Below are positions 1-7,300 of a DNA stretch of 9,600 nt, in pieces (the stretch's first letter is position 1; each line of letters opens with the position of its first letter). Location of the stretch: NCBI GenBank assembly GCA_025350445.1, contig JANXXV010000481.1, positions 1-9,600 of the forward strand, read 5' to 3'. The notes beneath the pieces were generated by a model that saw only the letters and a program-made list of their open reading frames with translations, was not told where the DNA came from and did no database searches. This DNA is from Bryobacteraceae bacterium (lineage in GTDB: Bacteria; Acidobacteriota; Terriglobia; Bryobacterales; Bryobacteraceae). Position numbers and translations under genes: made by a program.

Positions 1-218
1 TCGTTCGATCCGACGCCGGCGGGCAGCGAACTAACGTAGAGGAACTCCTTGTCCCAACGGTTGATTTCGAGCCACATTTTGCCCGTCTTCCCGTCCCAGT
101 AAATGGGGAAGAAACCGGGCATCCTGGTCATCCCTTCCGTCTTCTTCGCAATGGGGGATTGGGCAGGCGCGACGGCGGTGAACGCGAAGCAGAGCAGGAT
201 CGGGAGAATGCGTTTCAT
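1..218 (-). CDS. Secreted DUF5117-type zinc metalloprotease, N-terminal fragment
   Basis: Partial gene; the rest runs off the left edge. Reverse translation from the ATG at 218-216 gives about 72 residues. It opens with a clear signal peptide: Lys-Arg, then a hydrophobic stretch ending at APA-QS, with likely cleavage near residue 19-20. The mature part reads [19 protein letters not shown], then a W-rich segment ending in [15 protein letters not shown]. From memory of the family, this opening is typical of large acidobacterial and Bacteroidetes proteins annotated as zinc-dependent metalloproteases (DUF5117 followed by DUF4953). The HExxH catalytic region would lie several hundred residues further on and is not in the window, so activity cannot be judged. 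No clear Shine-Dalgarno precedes the ATG. It is divergent from the glycoside-hydrolase-like gene at 254 with only 35 bp between the starts. Confidence 0.75.
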   Translation of the reverse strand, partial: MKRILPILLCFAFTAVAPAQSPIAKKTEGMTRMPGFFPIYWDGKTGKMWLEINRWDKEFLYVSSLPAGVGSN

Positions 219-253
219 AGGGTTGCTGTTTCAGCTTGCCATAAACTAGTGGG
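219..253. promoter_or_regulatory. 35-bp divergent intergenic region
   Basis: This gap separates two start codons facing away from each other. It contains the AT-rich core ATAAACTAGT at 241-250, which includes the palindrome ACTAGT. The core could serve as a -10-like element in either direction. No good -35 partner at normal spacing and no Shine-Dalgarno is visible for either gene. Promoters must therefore be very compact, give leaderless or near-leaderless messages, or lie inside the opposite coding region. The promoter role is inferred from gene layout, not from a strong motif. Confidence 0.35.
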
Positions 254-1939
254 ATGCGGTTTTGGATTTATGCCGGTGTGCTTCTGATTGGCGGGATGCT
301 GCACGCCCAGCCTTCGTGCCCGCCGACGCCGGTTTACAAGACCTGCGACATGGTCTTCGAACTAGACGCGGCGCAGAAGAATCCGTACCTCTCGGTGGAG
401 TTGCGAGGTGAATTCCGTTCGCCCCGGCACCGGACGCTGATGGTCTACGGATTCTGGGATGGCGCGCGGCGGATGGTGATCCGGTTCGCTCCGAACGAGG
501 TGGGCGACTGGGAGTTCCGCATTACCAGCAACCTGTCACAGTACGACGGCAAACAGGGCACGCTAGCGGCGACCGCTTCCGAAGCGCCGGGGTTCCTGCG
601 TGCAGCCAACATGCATCACTGGGCCTACACCGACAGCAACAAGCCTCATCTTTGGATGGGCGATACAAACTATGATGTGACCGGCGATGCGTTCCACAAG
701 CTGGTGGACGCGCGGGCCGCGGAGAAGTACACCCATCTCCGTGCTTTTGGCGCGGCCTTCACTACGCCTGATATCGCCGCCCTTCAGGCGCTGGATGAAC
801 GTGTCCGCTACACGAATGACAAGGGGTTGGTGTTCGACATGGTGCTGGCGAAGACCGTGCCGGAGAGTGAGGCCCAGCGCGACCGCTATATCCGCTACAT
901 GGCTGCGCGGTTTGGGGCATATAACGTTACCTGGCAGATCTTCCACGCATTCGAGGAAGTGAAGAACGGCCGGCCGCTGGCGAAGGAGATGGGGATGGCA
1001 TTGAAGAAGTACGATCCCTATCAGCATCCGAAGACCGCCGGGGCCAATGTGACTTCTTCGCCGATGGCGGGCGATGGGTGGATGGATTACATTGTCTATT
1101 CCAGTTCCGACGATCAGCTTGGATCGATTGAGCGCCAACTCTATGCGATGCCGTTTGTGAACGCCGGGCTTGCGGCGAAGGACAACGACTCGCTGCGGAA
1201 GCAGTTGTGGAACGCTACCATGAACGGGCAGTACGTGGGATCGGCTCATGTGGACCCGAAGCAGATGACGATTTGGTTCGATTTCTTTTCGGACTCGCGG
1301 CATTGGGAACTGGAACCTTACTTCGATGTGGACGGCGGCCGGGCTGTTGCGCTGGAGGGCATCGAATACGTGCTCTATGTGGAGAAGCCCGGGCCGGTGG
1401 AAGTGCGCGTGGAGCGGCACGGATACGACGTAGTGTGGATGAATCCACTGACTGGCGAACAGACGAAGCTGAAGAACTACAAGGGCGAGAAGTTTGCGGC
1501 GGAACCGCCGGATGCTTCTCACGATTGGGTGCTGTACCTGTCGCGAGAGGGGAAGAAGCAGTCGATGTTGGAGTCTTATAAATTCGACTCGCGCGAGTAT
1601 TCGCTGGAGCTGCAGCAGATTGAGCAGAACGCGCAGAAGCTGCCGTTTGTGATTGTTGAGCCTTTGCGGGACGAAGTGTCGGCGTCGAAGCCGCCGACTT
1701 TCGCGGCCAAGCTGCGGAGGGAGAGCCGGGCTACGCGGTCAATGATGTATCTGTGGACGGGTGAGGTGGTGATTGATGGGCTGGGGTTCCGCGTGTTTGG
1801 AACCGGGCGCGAGGGGATCTTTCGGATACCGCCTTTTATGGCTGCTAATTATCCGGCTATTTTGAATGTCCGGCTGGTTGGCATGAATGCGAATGGCAAG
1901 GTTTATATGACGGATAAGGTGCTGACGCTTAACCCCTGA
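254..1939 (+). CDS. Secreted DUF5060/DUF4038 (apiosidase-like) glycoside-hydrolase-family protein
   Basis: A 561-aa protein with a signal peptide (residues 1-18, cleavage near LHA-QP). Residues about 28-95 form a DUF5060-like Ig domain (VFELDAAQKNPY, then FYxPxExGxWxFRI-like spacing in RFAPNEVGDWEFRI). Residues about 112-370 resemble the DUF4038/apiosidase-like TIM barrel, starting at GFLRAAN and PHLWMGDTNYD and including VTWQIFHAFEE and QLWNATMNGQY. Residues about 372-432 look like the small C-terminal beta domain annotated as a putative collagen-binding domain of a collagenase. The last ~125 residues are unassigned and appear beta-rich. The likely role is binding or cleaving plant or microbial glycans outside the cytoplasm; the substrate is unknown. 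The second active-site Glu often seen in such barrels is not obvious after MPFVNAG, so activity is uncertain. An in-frame stop at 242-244 leaves ATG 254 as the only start; there is no spaced Shine-Dalgarno. The stop overlaps the tsaB start. Confidence 0.8.
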   Translation: MRFWIYAGVLLIGGMLHAQPSCPPTPVYKTCDMVFELDAAQKNPYLSVELRGEFRSPRHRTLMVYGFWDGARRMVIRFAPNEVGDWEFRITSNLSQYDGKQGTLAATASEAPGFLRAANMHHWAYTDSNKPHLWMGDTNYDVTGDAFHKLVDARAAEKYTHLRAFGAAFTTPDIAALQALDERVRYTNDKGLVFDMVLAKTVPESEAQRDRYIRYMAARFGAYNVTWQIFHAFEEVKNGRPLAKEMGMALKKYDPYQHPKTAGANVTSSPMAGDGWMDYIVYSSSDDQLGSIERQLYAMPFVNAGLAAKDNDSLRKQLWNATMNGQYVGSAHVDPKQMTIWFDFFSDSRHWELEPYFDVDGGRAVALEGIEYVLYVEKPGPVEVRVERHGYDVVWMNPLTGEQTKLKNYKGEKFAAEPPDASHDWVLYLSREGKKQSMLESYKFDSREYSLELQQIEQNAQKLPFVIVEPLRDEVSASKPPTFAAKLRRESRATRSMMYLWTGEVVIDGLGFRVFGTGREGIFRIPPFMAANYPAILNVRLVGMNANGKVYMTDKVLTLNP

Positions 1940-2574
1940 TGCTGATTCTTTCTTTGGATACTACGGCGCATTTTGGGAGTGTGGCGCTTTTGGACGATGC
2001 GGTCTTGGTGGAGGAGGTGCTGCTGCATTCGCCGGAGGGATTCGGACCGGTGCTGTTCGGTCAGATTGAGGCGCTGTTGCGGCGGCATGGGGTGCCGGTG
2101 AGGGAGATTGGGTTGTTTGCGGCCGCGGCTGGACCGGGGTCGTTTACAGGGGTGCGGATTGGGTTGACCGCGGCGAAGGGGTTGGCCGAGGCTTGCGCGC
2201 GGCCAGTGGTTGGTGTGTCGAATCTGATGGCCCTGGCGGAGTGCGGCACGCTGCCCTTGCGGGCGGCGCTGCTTGATGCCCGCCGGGGTGAGATTTATGG
2301 GGCTGTTTACGATGCGGAGCTGAACGCGGTACGGCCTGAGGTGGTGATGCCGTTTGGCCCTTGGGTGACATCGCTGCCTTCGGGGGACGTTGAGTTTGTG
2401 TCTACGGATTTGGGGCCGTTTCGGGCTTTGCTTCCGGCGGGTGTGTGTACTGAGCAGCGGGCTTTGGCTGCCGCCGTTGGCCGTGTGGCCTTGCGGATGC
2501 CGCGGTTGGATGCGGCTGCCGTGGACGCGAACTACGTGCGGCGGTCTGACGCGGAGCTTTTGTGGAAAGAGTAG
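1939..2574 (+). CDS. tsaB: tRNA threonylcarbamoyladenosine biosynthesis protein TsaB
   Basis: A 211-aa cytoplasmic protein of the ASKHA fold. With TsaD and TsaE, TsaB transfers the threonylcarbamoyl group made by TsaC onto A37 of ANN-decoding tRNAs; TsaB is the scaffold that dimerises with TsaD. Diagnostic features are the N-terminal LILSLDTT (residues 2-9), the motif GPGSFTGVRIGLTAAKGLA (65-83), LLDARRGEIYGAVYD (111-125) and the C-terminal DANYVRRSDAEL (196-207). Length is slightly below the ~230 aa of the E. coli protein. The start ATG shares its A with the upstream TGA (TGATG at 1937-1941) and no Shine-Dalgarno stands at normal spacing, so translation is probably coupled to the upstream gene. 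Neither rimI nor tsaD, its frequent neighbours, is next to it here. Confidence 0.96.
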   Translation: MLILSLDTTAHFGSVALLDDAVLVEEVLLHSPEGFGPVLFGQIEALLRRHGVPVREIGLFAAAAGPGSFTGVRIGLTAAKGLAEACARPVVGVSNLMALAECGTLPLRAALLDARRGEIYGAVYDAELNAVRPEVVMPFGPWVTSLPSGDVEFVSTDLGPFRALLPAGVCTEQRALAAAVGRVALRMPRLDAAAVDANYVRRSDAELLWKE

Positions 2575-2578
2575 CCCC

Positions 2579-2595
2579 GCGGCCCCCCTGGCCGC
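2579..2595 (+). terminator. GC-rich hairpin after tsaB
   Basis: A perfect 6-bp inverted repeat, GCGGCC (2579-2584) and GGCCGC (2590-2595), surrounds a 5-nt loop CCCCT, four bases after the tsaB stop. The sequence after it is AT-rich but not a clean T run (AATAAACTAAG, then TTTT at 2607-2610). It could be an imperfect intrinsic terminator for the glycoside-hydrolase/tsaB transcript, or simply an mRNA 3'-end-protecting hairpin. Confidence 0.4.
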
Positions 2596-2715
2596 AATAA
2601 ACTAAGTTTTATCCCACACAATGAAATGCTTCCCTGCCATTGGCGCCTGCGGACCAGAAGGCCTTTTTCGAGCACATCAGCAACGGGCGTTTTTCCTCGA
2701 AGTTCTTGCGCCTTT

Positions 2716-3276
2716 CTATGGTGACAGGCTGCCGGAGCAAGACCATCCAAACGCAGCCTCAATCTGGCGTCGGTAATCGGTATCGATCTGTCGAGGTGCC
2801 CGCTCGATATACTGCTTGGCGTGGTCGCGAACGGGTCCGCGAAGGCCGCGGAGATAGGTGACTACCTCGTCGACGGACGGAGATCTCTTCATTCGCTCGA
2901 ACTTCGGCCCGAGTGCTGTCCAAACTACCGCATCCAGCTCGTGAGCCTCGGCCCAAGCGGGTAATCCAGGGATGTTGTCAGCGGGCATGTCTCCGCGCTT
3001 CCAATCGCCAATGTCCGACACCGGGTTCTTCGCAGTGATTCCTTCTCGATTGCGGAGTTCGCTTCCGGCTTCCGGAAGTTCAACCGTCGTCATGTGCGCC
3101 CACAAAACCCTCAATGGCGTCGCGGGTGGATCGATCACCAACGTCATGCGGCCATCAGACGACTTCCGCGTAAACTCTATTGGCACGAAGGGGCCGTCCT
3201 TGAACCACTCGCGGCGTATGGGTAGCTCCCGAGGATTCCAAACCAGCGACCCCCACCCCAGGCACGCAATTCTCAT
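2716..3276 (-). CDS. Putative gamma-glutamylcyclotransferase-like (GGCT/ChaC-fold) protein
   Basis: A 186-aa soluble protein without signal peptide or membrane segment. It begins MRIACLGWGSLVWNP; the GxGSL motif (residues 7-11) matches the substrate-binding YGSL loop of the gamma-glutamylcyclotransferase/ChaC/AIG2-like fold. It is followed by FTRKSSDGRMTLVID and by VLWAHMTTVEL, then LRNREGI. The Glu near residue 78 falls where GGCT enzymes have their catalytic Glu (LDxxEG). The C-terminal half (LDAVVWTALGPKF, YLRGLRG, YIERAPRQIDTDYR) looks like a conserved lineage-specific extension. The fold assignment is inference from motifs; the substrate is unknown. A GTG at 3279 lies directly before the ATG at 3276. 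The purine-rich GGGTGAG sits about 5 nt from the ATG, so the ATG is preferred. It lies 68-71 bp downstream of the HEPN-like gene in the same direction and is probably co-transcribed with it. Confidence 0.55.
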   Translation of the reverse strand: MRIACLGWGSLVWNPRELPIRREWFKDGPFVPIEFTRKSSDGRMTLVIDPPATPLRVLWAHMTTVELPEAGSELRNREGITAKNPVSDIGDWKRGDMPADNIPGLPAWAEAHELDAVVWTALGPKFERMKRSPSVDEVVTYLRGLRGPVRDHAKQYIERAPRQIDTDYRRQIEAAFGWSCSGSLSP

Positions 3277-3347
3277 CACAGCTCACCCGCCCTTTGGCAA
3301 AAGCAACTCGCGCGCGGGGGGGCGACGCGGCCTTTCTGAATTACGGC

Positions 3348-4031
3348 TCATGTTTCCTTGAAAATGTCATTCATTTTCTCCTTAAATCTCGGCCGCAGAT
3401 CTTCGCTGGAGGGGTCCCGCAACTTCTGGAGATAAGACTCGAACTCCTTCTTGATTGCATCGTAGAAAAGCGTCCGATTTAGGGCAAAGCCCCCTGCTGG
3501 TTGCTCCTCGGCGATTTGCCCAACCGGCTCGTCTCTCCAGGTAACCCATTTTCTTGTCTCGGCGTCATGGAGGATGCCGTTCCTTACGCCGTTTACGAAC
3601 GCTCGGGCAATTTTATCTTCGCGGAAAGTCCCACTAAATGCGGGCCGGCTAAGAAACGACTTGAATTGCTCAGTTGTTCCCGATGGAGGCTTAACGCAAG
3701 ATGCATTTGGAAAAAGACACGGCCCGGTTGGAGTAACCGAACGAGTGGGCTCTTGTCGGAATCCCTGGAGCGTGTCGATGAGTATGCAACAAAGAGCCAC
3801 GATCGAAAAGCCCGGGATACAGTGATCTTTCCTCCCTTGCGTTAGAGGCTCATGAACTGGCTTGGTGTCCGCAGCAATAAGGGCATCGATACTGGTGAAG
3901 AAGCGCTCCCTCATTCGTCTCTCAAAAACGCCGATCGCCTCTGGCCACGCGCTTTCATCGCCAGCCTCGAGCCTCCTCTTAAGATCTGGCCACTTGCTAC
4001 TCGGAAAGTCAAAGCAGAGATTAGCTTCCAT
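3348..4031 (-). CDS. Hypothetical protein with HEPN-like RNxxxH motif
   Basis: A 227-aa soluble, mostly helical protein that I cannot assign to a named family. The most informative segment is AFVNGVRNGILHDAETR (residues 144-160). RNGILH (150-155) fits the R-[N/H/D]-x3-H signature of HEPN ribonucleases, found in many toxin, abortive-infection and CRISPR effectors. A hydrophobic helix with acidic residue, GFSIVALCCILIDTLQGF (74-91), precedes it, as expected for the helix that packs against the HEPN active site. The C-terminus (LNRTLFYDAIKKEFESYLQKLRD) is amphipathic. The start is the ATG at 4031; an in-frame stop lies 16-18 nt upstream and there is no Shine-Dalgarno. The gene appears less GC-biased than metH or tsaB, suggesting a more recent arrival. 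RNase activity and toxicity are inferences; the GGCT-like gene just downstream is the obvious candidate partner. Confidence 0.6.
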   Translation of the reverse strand: MEANLCFDFPSSKWPDLKRRLEAGDESAWPEAIGVFERRMRERFFTSIDALIAADTKPVHEPLTQGRKDHCIPGFSIVALCCILIDTLQGFRQEPTRSVTPTGPCLFPNASCVKPPSGTTEQFKSFLSRPAFSGTFREDKIARAFVNGVRNGILHDAETRKWVTWRDEPVGQIAEEQPAGGFALNRTLFYDAIKKEFESYLQKLRDPSSEDLRPRFKEKMNDIFKET

Positions 4032-4051
4032 AAGGGCAAGTGTTGATCATA
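4032..4051 (-). promoter_or_regulatory. Possible -10 element for the HEPN-like gene
   Basis: On the minus strand, TATGAT at 4051-4046 matches a sigma70-type -10 box in five of six positions and lies 14 nt before the ATG at 4031. Transcription would start only about 7-8 nt before the ATG, giving a near-leaderless message, which agrees with the absence of a Shine-Dalgarno. No convincing -35 hexamer is present at 16-18 bp spacing, so this is a weak call. Confidence 0.25.
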
Positions 4052-4341
4052 CATCGGTTCGGCGCCTCGAGCTGTTTGCATCTGTCACGAAGCCGCGTAA
4101 TCCGTTACGAGCGGATGTGGACTTGGGCCATGGCCAGTGGCCGCCGCCGAATTACGAAGCAATCGGGAGTTGAGAATCTCGTGATAGGAAGTCTGGCTCG
4201 CCGGAAGAGCGACTGAACAGCCCGGGGCGACACTAACTACTACGGGCGCGCGCGTCTGCCTCTATCTACCGTGGTTGGTACTTGGTCCCGAGGTTTGGCC
4301 TGTTAAACGGCCTTTGCGTTCATGTGGTCGGTCTGTTGGAA
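4052..4341. other. Intergenic stretch with no convincing gene
   Basis: About 290 bp lie between the metH stop and the HEPN-like gene's putative promoter. No ORF here has convincing protein character. Small features only: a GGCC-rich patch around 4125-4143 containing the palindrome GGCCATGGCC, and two short overlapping inverted repeats at 4096-4116 (CGTAA/TTACG and ATCCG/CGGAT). After the metH stop there is only a 4-bp GGCC/GGCC stem, with no T run, so no intrinsic terminator can be called. No tRNA fragment or attachment-site repeat was recognised. Confidence 0.5.
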
Positions 4342-7300
4342 CTAGGTTGTTACTAGTTCGGCTGCTTCGCCGGCGGTGAAGTAGACGCAGTCCGGGTGAT
4401 GGAAGACAAGCGCGCTTACGCTGGCTTCTGGTTCCATCATCATGCCCTCGGTTAATTCGACGCCGATTTCTTCCGGGCGGAGGAGTTGGAAGAGGCCCAC
4501 CTGATCGTCTAAATTTGGGCAGGCCGGGTAGCCGAAGCTGTAGCGGTTGCCACGGTACCGGGATGTAAAGCGTTCCTGCATGGTCATCGTCGCGGGGTCC
4601 GGGAAGCCCCAGTCTTCGCGGATTCTGCGGTGCAGCCACTCGGCGGTGGCTTCAGCGGTTTCTATGGCGACGGCTTGCACCGCGTGGGCTTTGAAGAACT
4701 CGCCGGCGTTCTTGGCTTCTTCGTATTTGCCGCGGACGCCCTCTCCGGCCGTTACTACGAACATCGCCATGTGGTCGCGCTTTCCGCCGGACGGCTCCAT
4801 GATGTAGTCGCTTAGGCAGAGGCCTTCGACTCTGGCCTGGCGGCCGAACTGGAAGGTGTGAATCGGTTCCTTGGCGCCGGGGGCAAAAAGATGGATTGCG
4901 TTGCCGTCGCGTTCAGCTTCGAAGAACTGCCAGACTGCGCGGACCTTCATGAACTTTTTGGATTCTTCTTTCACAGCCTCCACTTGATGGAAGAGGTCGA
5001 GTGCTTTCCCGTCGCGTTCGGCTATGCGCTTTTCGAATCCGCCCTTGAGGCCCAGGTGATGGCCATAGAGCATGTTGGGATTGATGTAACTCCAGACCTC
5101 AGTTAGCTGGGGCACGTCGCGAACTTTGCGGTCGAGATAGGGGACCGGAGGAATTGGGACCTTCGTTGAGACTTTTACGCTGCGGGTCTGCGATACCGGA
5201 ATGCGTTCGTCCGCGAGGTGGTCTACGGCTTCCACGAATTCGGTGAAGGTGTGTTTGCGTAGCGACTCCTCTCTGGTCGCCGGATCCATGATCTCATTCA
5301 GCAAGCGGAGCCCGGTCATGGCGTCCTTTGCGTAGAACGTGGGCGAGGTGTAGCTGGGTCCGATCTTGGTGTTGGTGTATTTTTCAGAGAGGGCGGCGCC
5401 GCCTACCAGCAGCGGTACGTTGATGCCGGCTTCCTTCAGATCGTTGGCAGTGATTACCATCTGCTGGGCGCTCTTGACTAGAAGACCCGAGAGACCGATG
5501 GCGTGCGGCGTGTGATCGTGAAAGGCTCGGACCAGGACGTCCGGCGCCACTTTGATTCCCAGATTGATTACTTCGTAGCCGTTGTTGCTTAGGATGATCT
5601 CGACCAGGTTCTTGCCGATGTCGTGGACGTCGCCTTTCACTGTGGCCAAAATGATCTTGCCGCGCGAGGCTGTGTCGGCCTTCTCCATGAAGTTTTCCAG
5701 GTGATTGACCGCCGCCTTCATCGCCTCGGCGGATTGCAGAACCTCGGCCACGATGAGTTCGTTGGCATTAAAGAGCCGGCCCACTTCGGCCATCCCTGTC
5801 ATGAGCGGGCCGTTGATGATGTCTAGCGGATTGGCTCCTTCGCCCCGCTTCAGCTCGAGGTCTGGAATGAGGCCGTCTTTGGTGCCTTCGATGATGTAGT
5901 TGGCTAACCGCTGGTCGAGCGGCAGGTCGGCCTGTTTCTCCTTGACCTTAGCCGTGGCGCCGCGGAAATGCTCGGCGATGGCGGCGATGTGGAATTGATT
6001 GACCTTTGCGCGGGCTTCCTTGGATTGCTCACGCCAGTCTTGCGGGATAGCGGACAACCCGCCCTCCTTGGGAGGGGTGTTGAAGAGCAGATTTTCGGCT
6101 AACAGCCGCTCGTGTGGCGGAATGGAGGCGAAGCGTTCGAGCTTTTCCGCGTTCACGATTGCCAGGTCCAGGCCAGCTTTCGTGCAGTAATACAGGAACA
6201 CGGAATTGACTACTTCGCGGGCGGACGCCGGCAGTCCGAACGAGATGTTGGAGACGCCGAGAACCGTTTTTACATATGGAATTTGAGACTTGATCAGCCG
6301 CAGCGATTCGATGGTTTCCACCGCGCCGCCAATGTAGTTTTCATCGCCGGTGGCGCAGGGGAAAACCAGTGGATCGAGAATGATGTCTTCGGGGGCTATG
6401 CCGAATTTTGCGGTCAGAATTTCTACCGACCGCTGCGCTACGGATAGTTTGCGTTCGCGGGTGAAGGCTTGGGCTTGCAGCTTGTCTTCGTCGATGCAGC
6501 CCACTACCAACGCCGCGCCGAAGGCTTTGGCCATCGGGCAGATGCGCTCGAATTTCTCTTCGCCGTCTTCCAGGTTCACCGAATTGATGATGCTCTTGCC
6601 CTGGCAGTACGTCAGCGCTAGTTCGATGGCCTTTGGATCCGTAGTGTCGATCATGACGGGCGCGTGGACTTTGCGGATGAGTTTTTCGTAGAAGTGCGGG
6701 ATGTCGTCCATCTCTTCGCGGTCGGTGGACTGCAAGCAGACGTCAACAATGTGCGCCCCGTTTCGGACTTGGCGGCGGGCGATGTCGGTGGCTTCCTCCC
6801 ACTTCTCTTCCGCGATCATATTCTTGAAGAGACGCGATCCGATTACGTTGGTTCGCTCGCCTACGATCAGCGGGCGGGTGGTCTCGTCGGCCTCAACCAG
6901 ATCGATACCGGAGTAATACGATCGATGCCTGGACGGCGGCGCCGGCCTGGGCTTGCGTCCGTTCACCGCGCCGGCGATCGCCGTGATGTGGGCAGGCGTT
7001 GTGCCGCAGCATCCGCCTACGAAATTCAACCAGCCGTGGTCTACGAATTTTGCCAACTGAGCGGCTACCGAACCGGGGGTTTCGTCGTAGCGGAGGTCCT
7101 CGTTGGGAAGACCGGCGTTGGGATAGCAGGAAATGCGAGTCGAAGCCATTTCGTGAATGGTCCGAAGGTGGTCGGTCATGAACTCGGGACCGGTGCCGCA
7201 GTTGAGTCCGATGGACAACAGGTCGGCGTGGGAAACGCTGGCGCAGAACGAATCGGCCGTCTGGCCGCCCAGCATGGTGCCCATGGGTTCAATGGTTCCC

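Noticed and set aside
563..1522. 319-aa minus-strand ORF antisense to the glycoside-hydrolase-like gene
   Set aside because: Its translation is rich in Arg, His, Pro and Val with no recognisable motif, typical of the antisense shadow of a GC-rich gene; the plus-strand product has clear domains.
2621..2776. 51-aa plus-strand ORF after tsaB (starts MKCFPAIGACG)
   Set aside because: It overlaps the end of the GGCT-like gene on the opposite strand by about 60 bp, has no Shine-Dalgarno, and other frames over the same DNA look equally plausible; I could not support it as a gene.
4096..4116. Two overlapping mutually exclusive small hairpins (CGTAA/TTACG and ATCCG/CGGAT)
   Set aside because: Stems are only 5 bp and there is no leader peptide or T run, so an attenuator cannot be supported.
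4262..4341. Intrinsic terminator after metH
   Set aside because: Only a 4-bp GGCC/GGCC stem without a T run was found on the minus strand.
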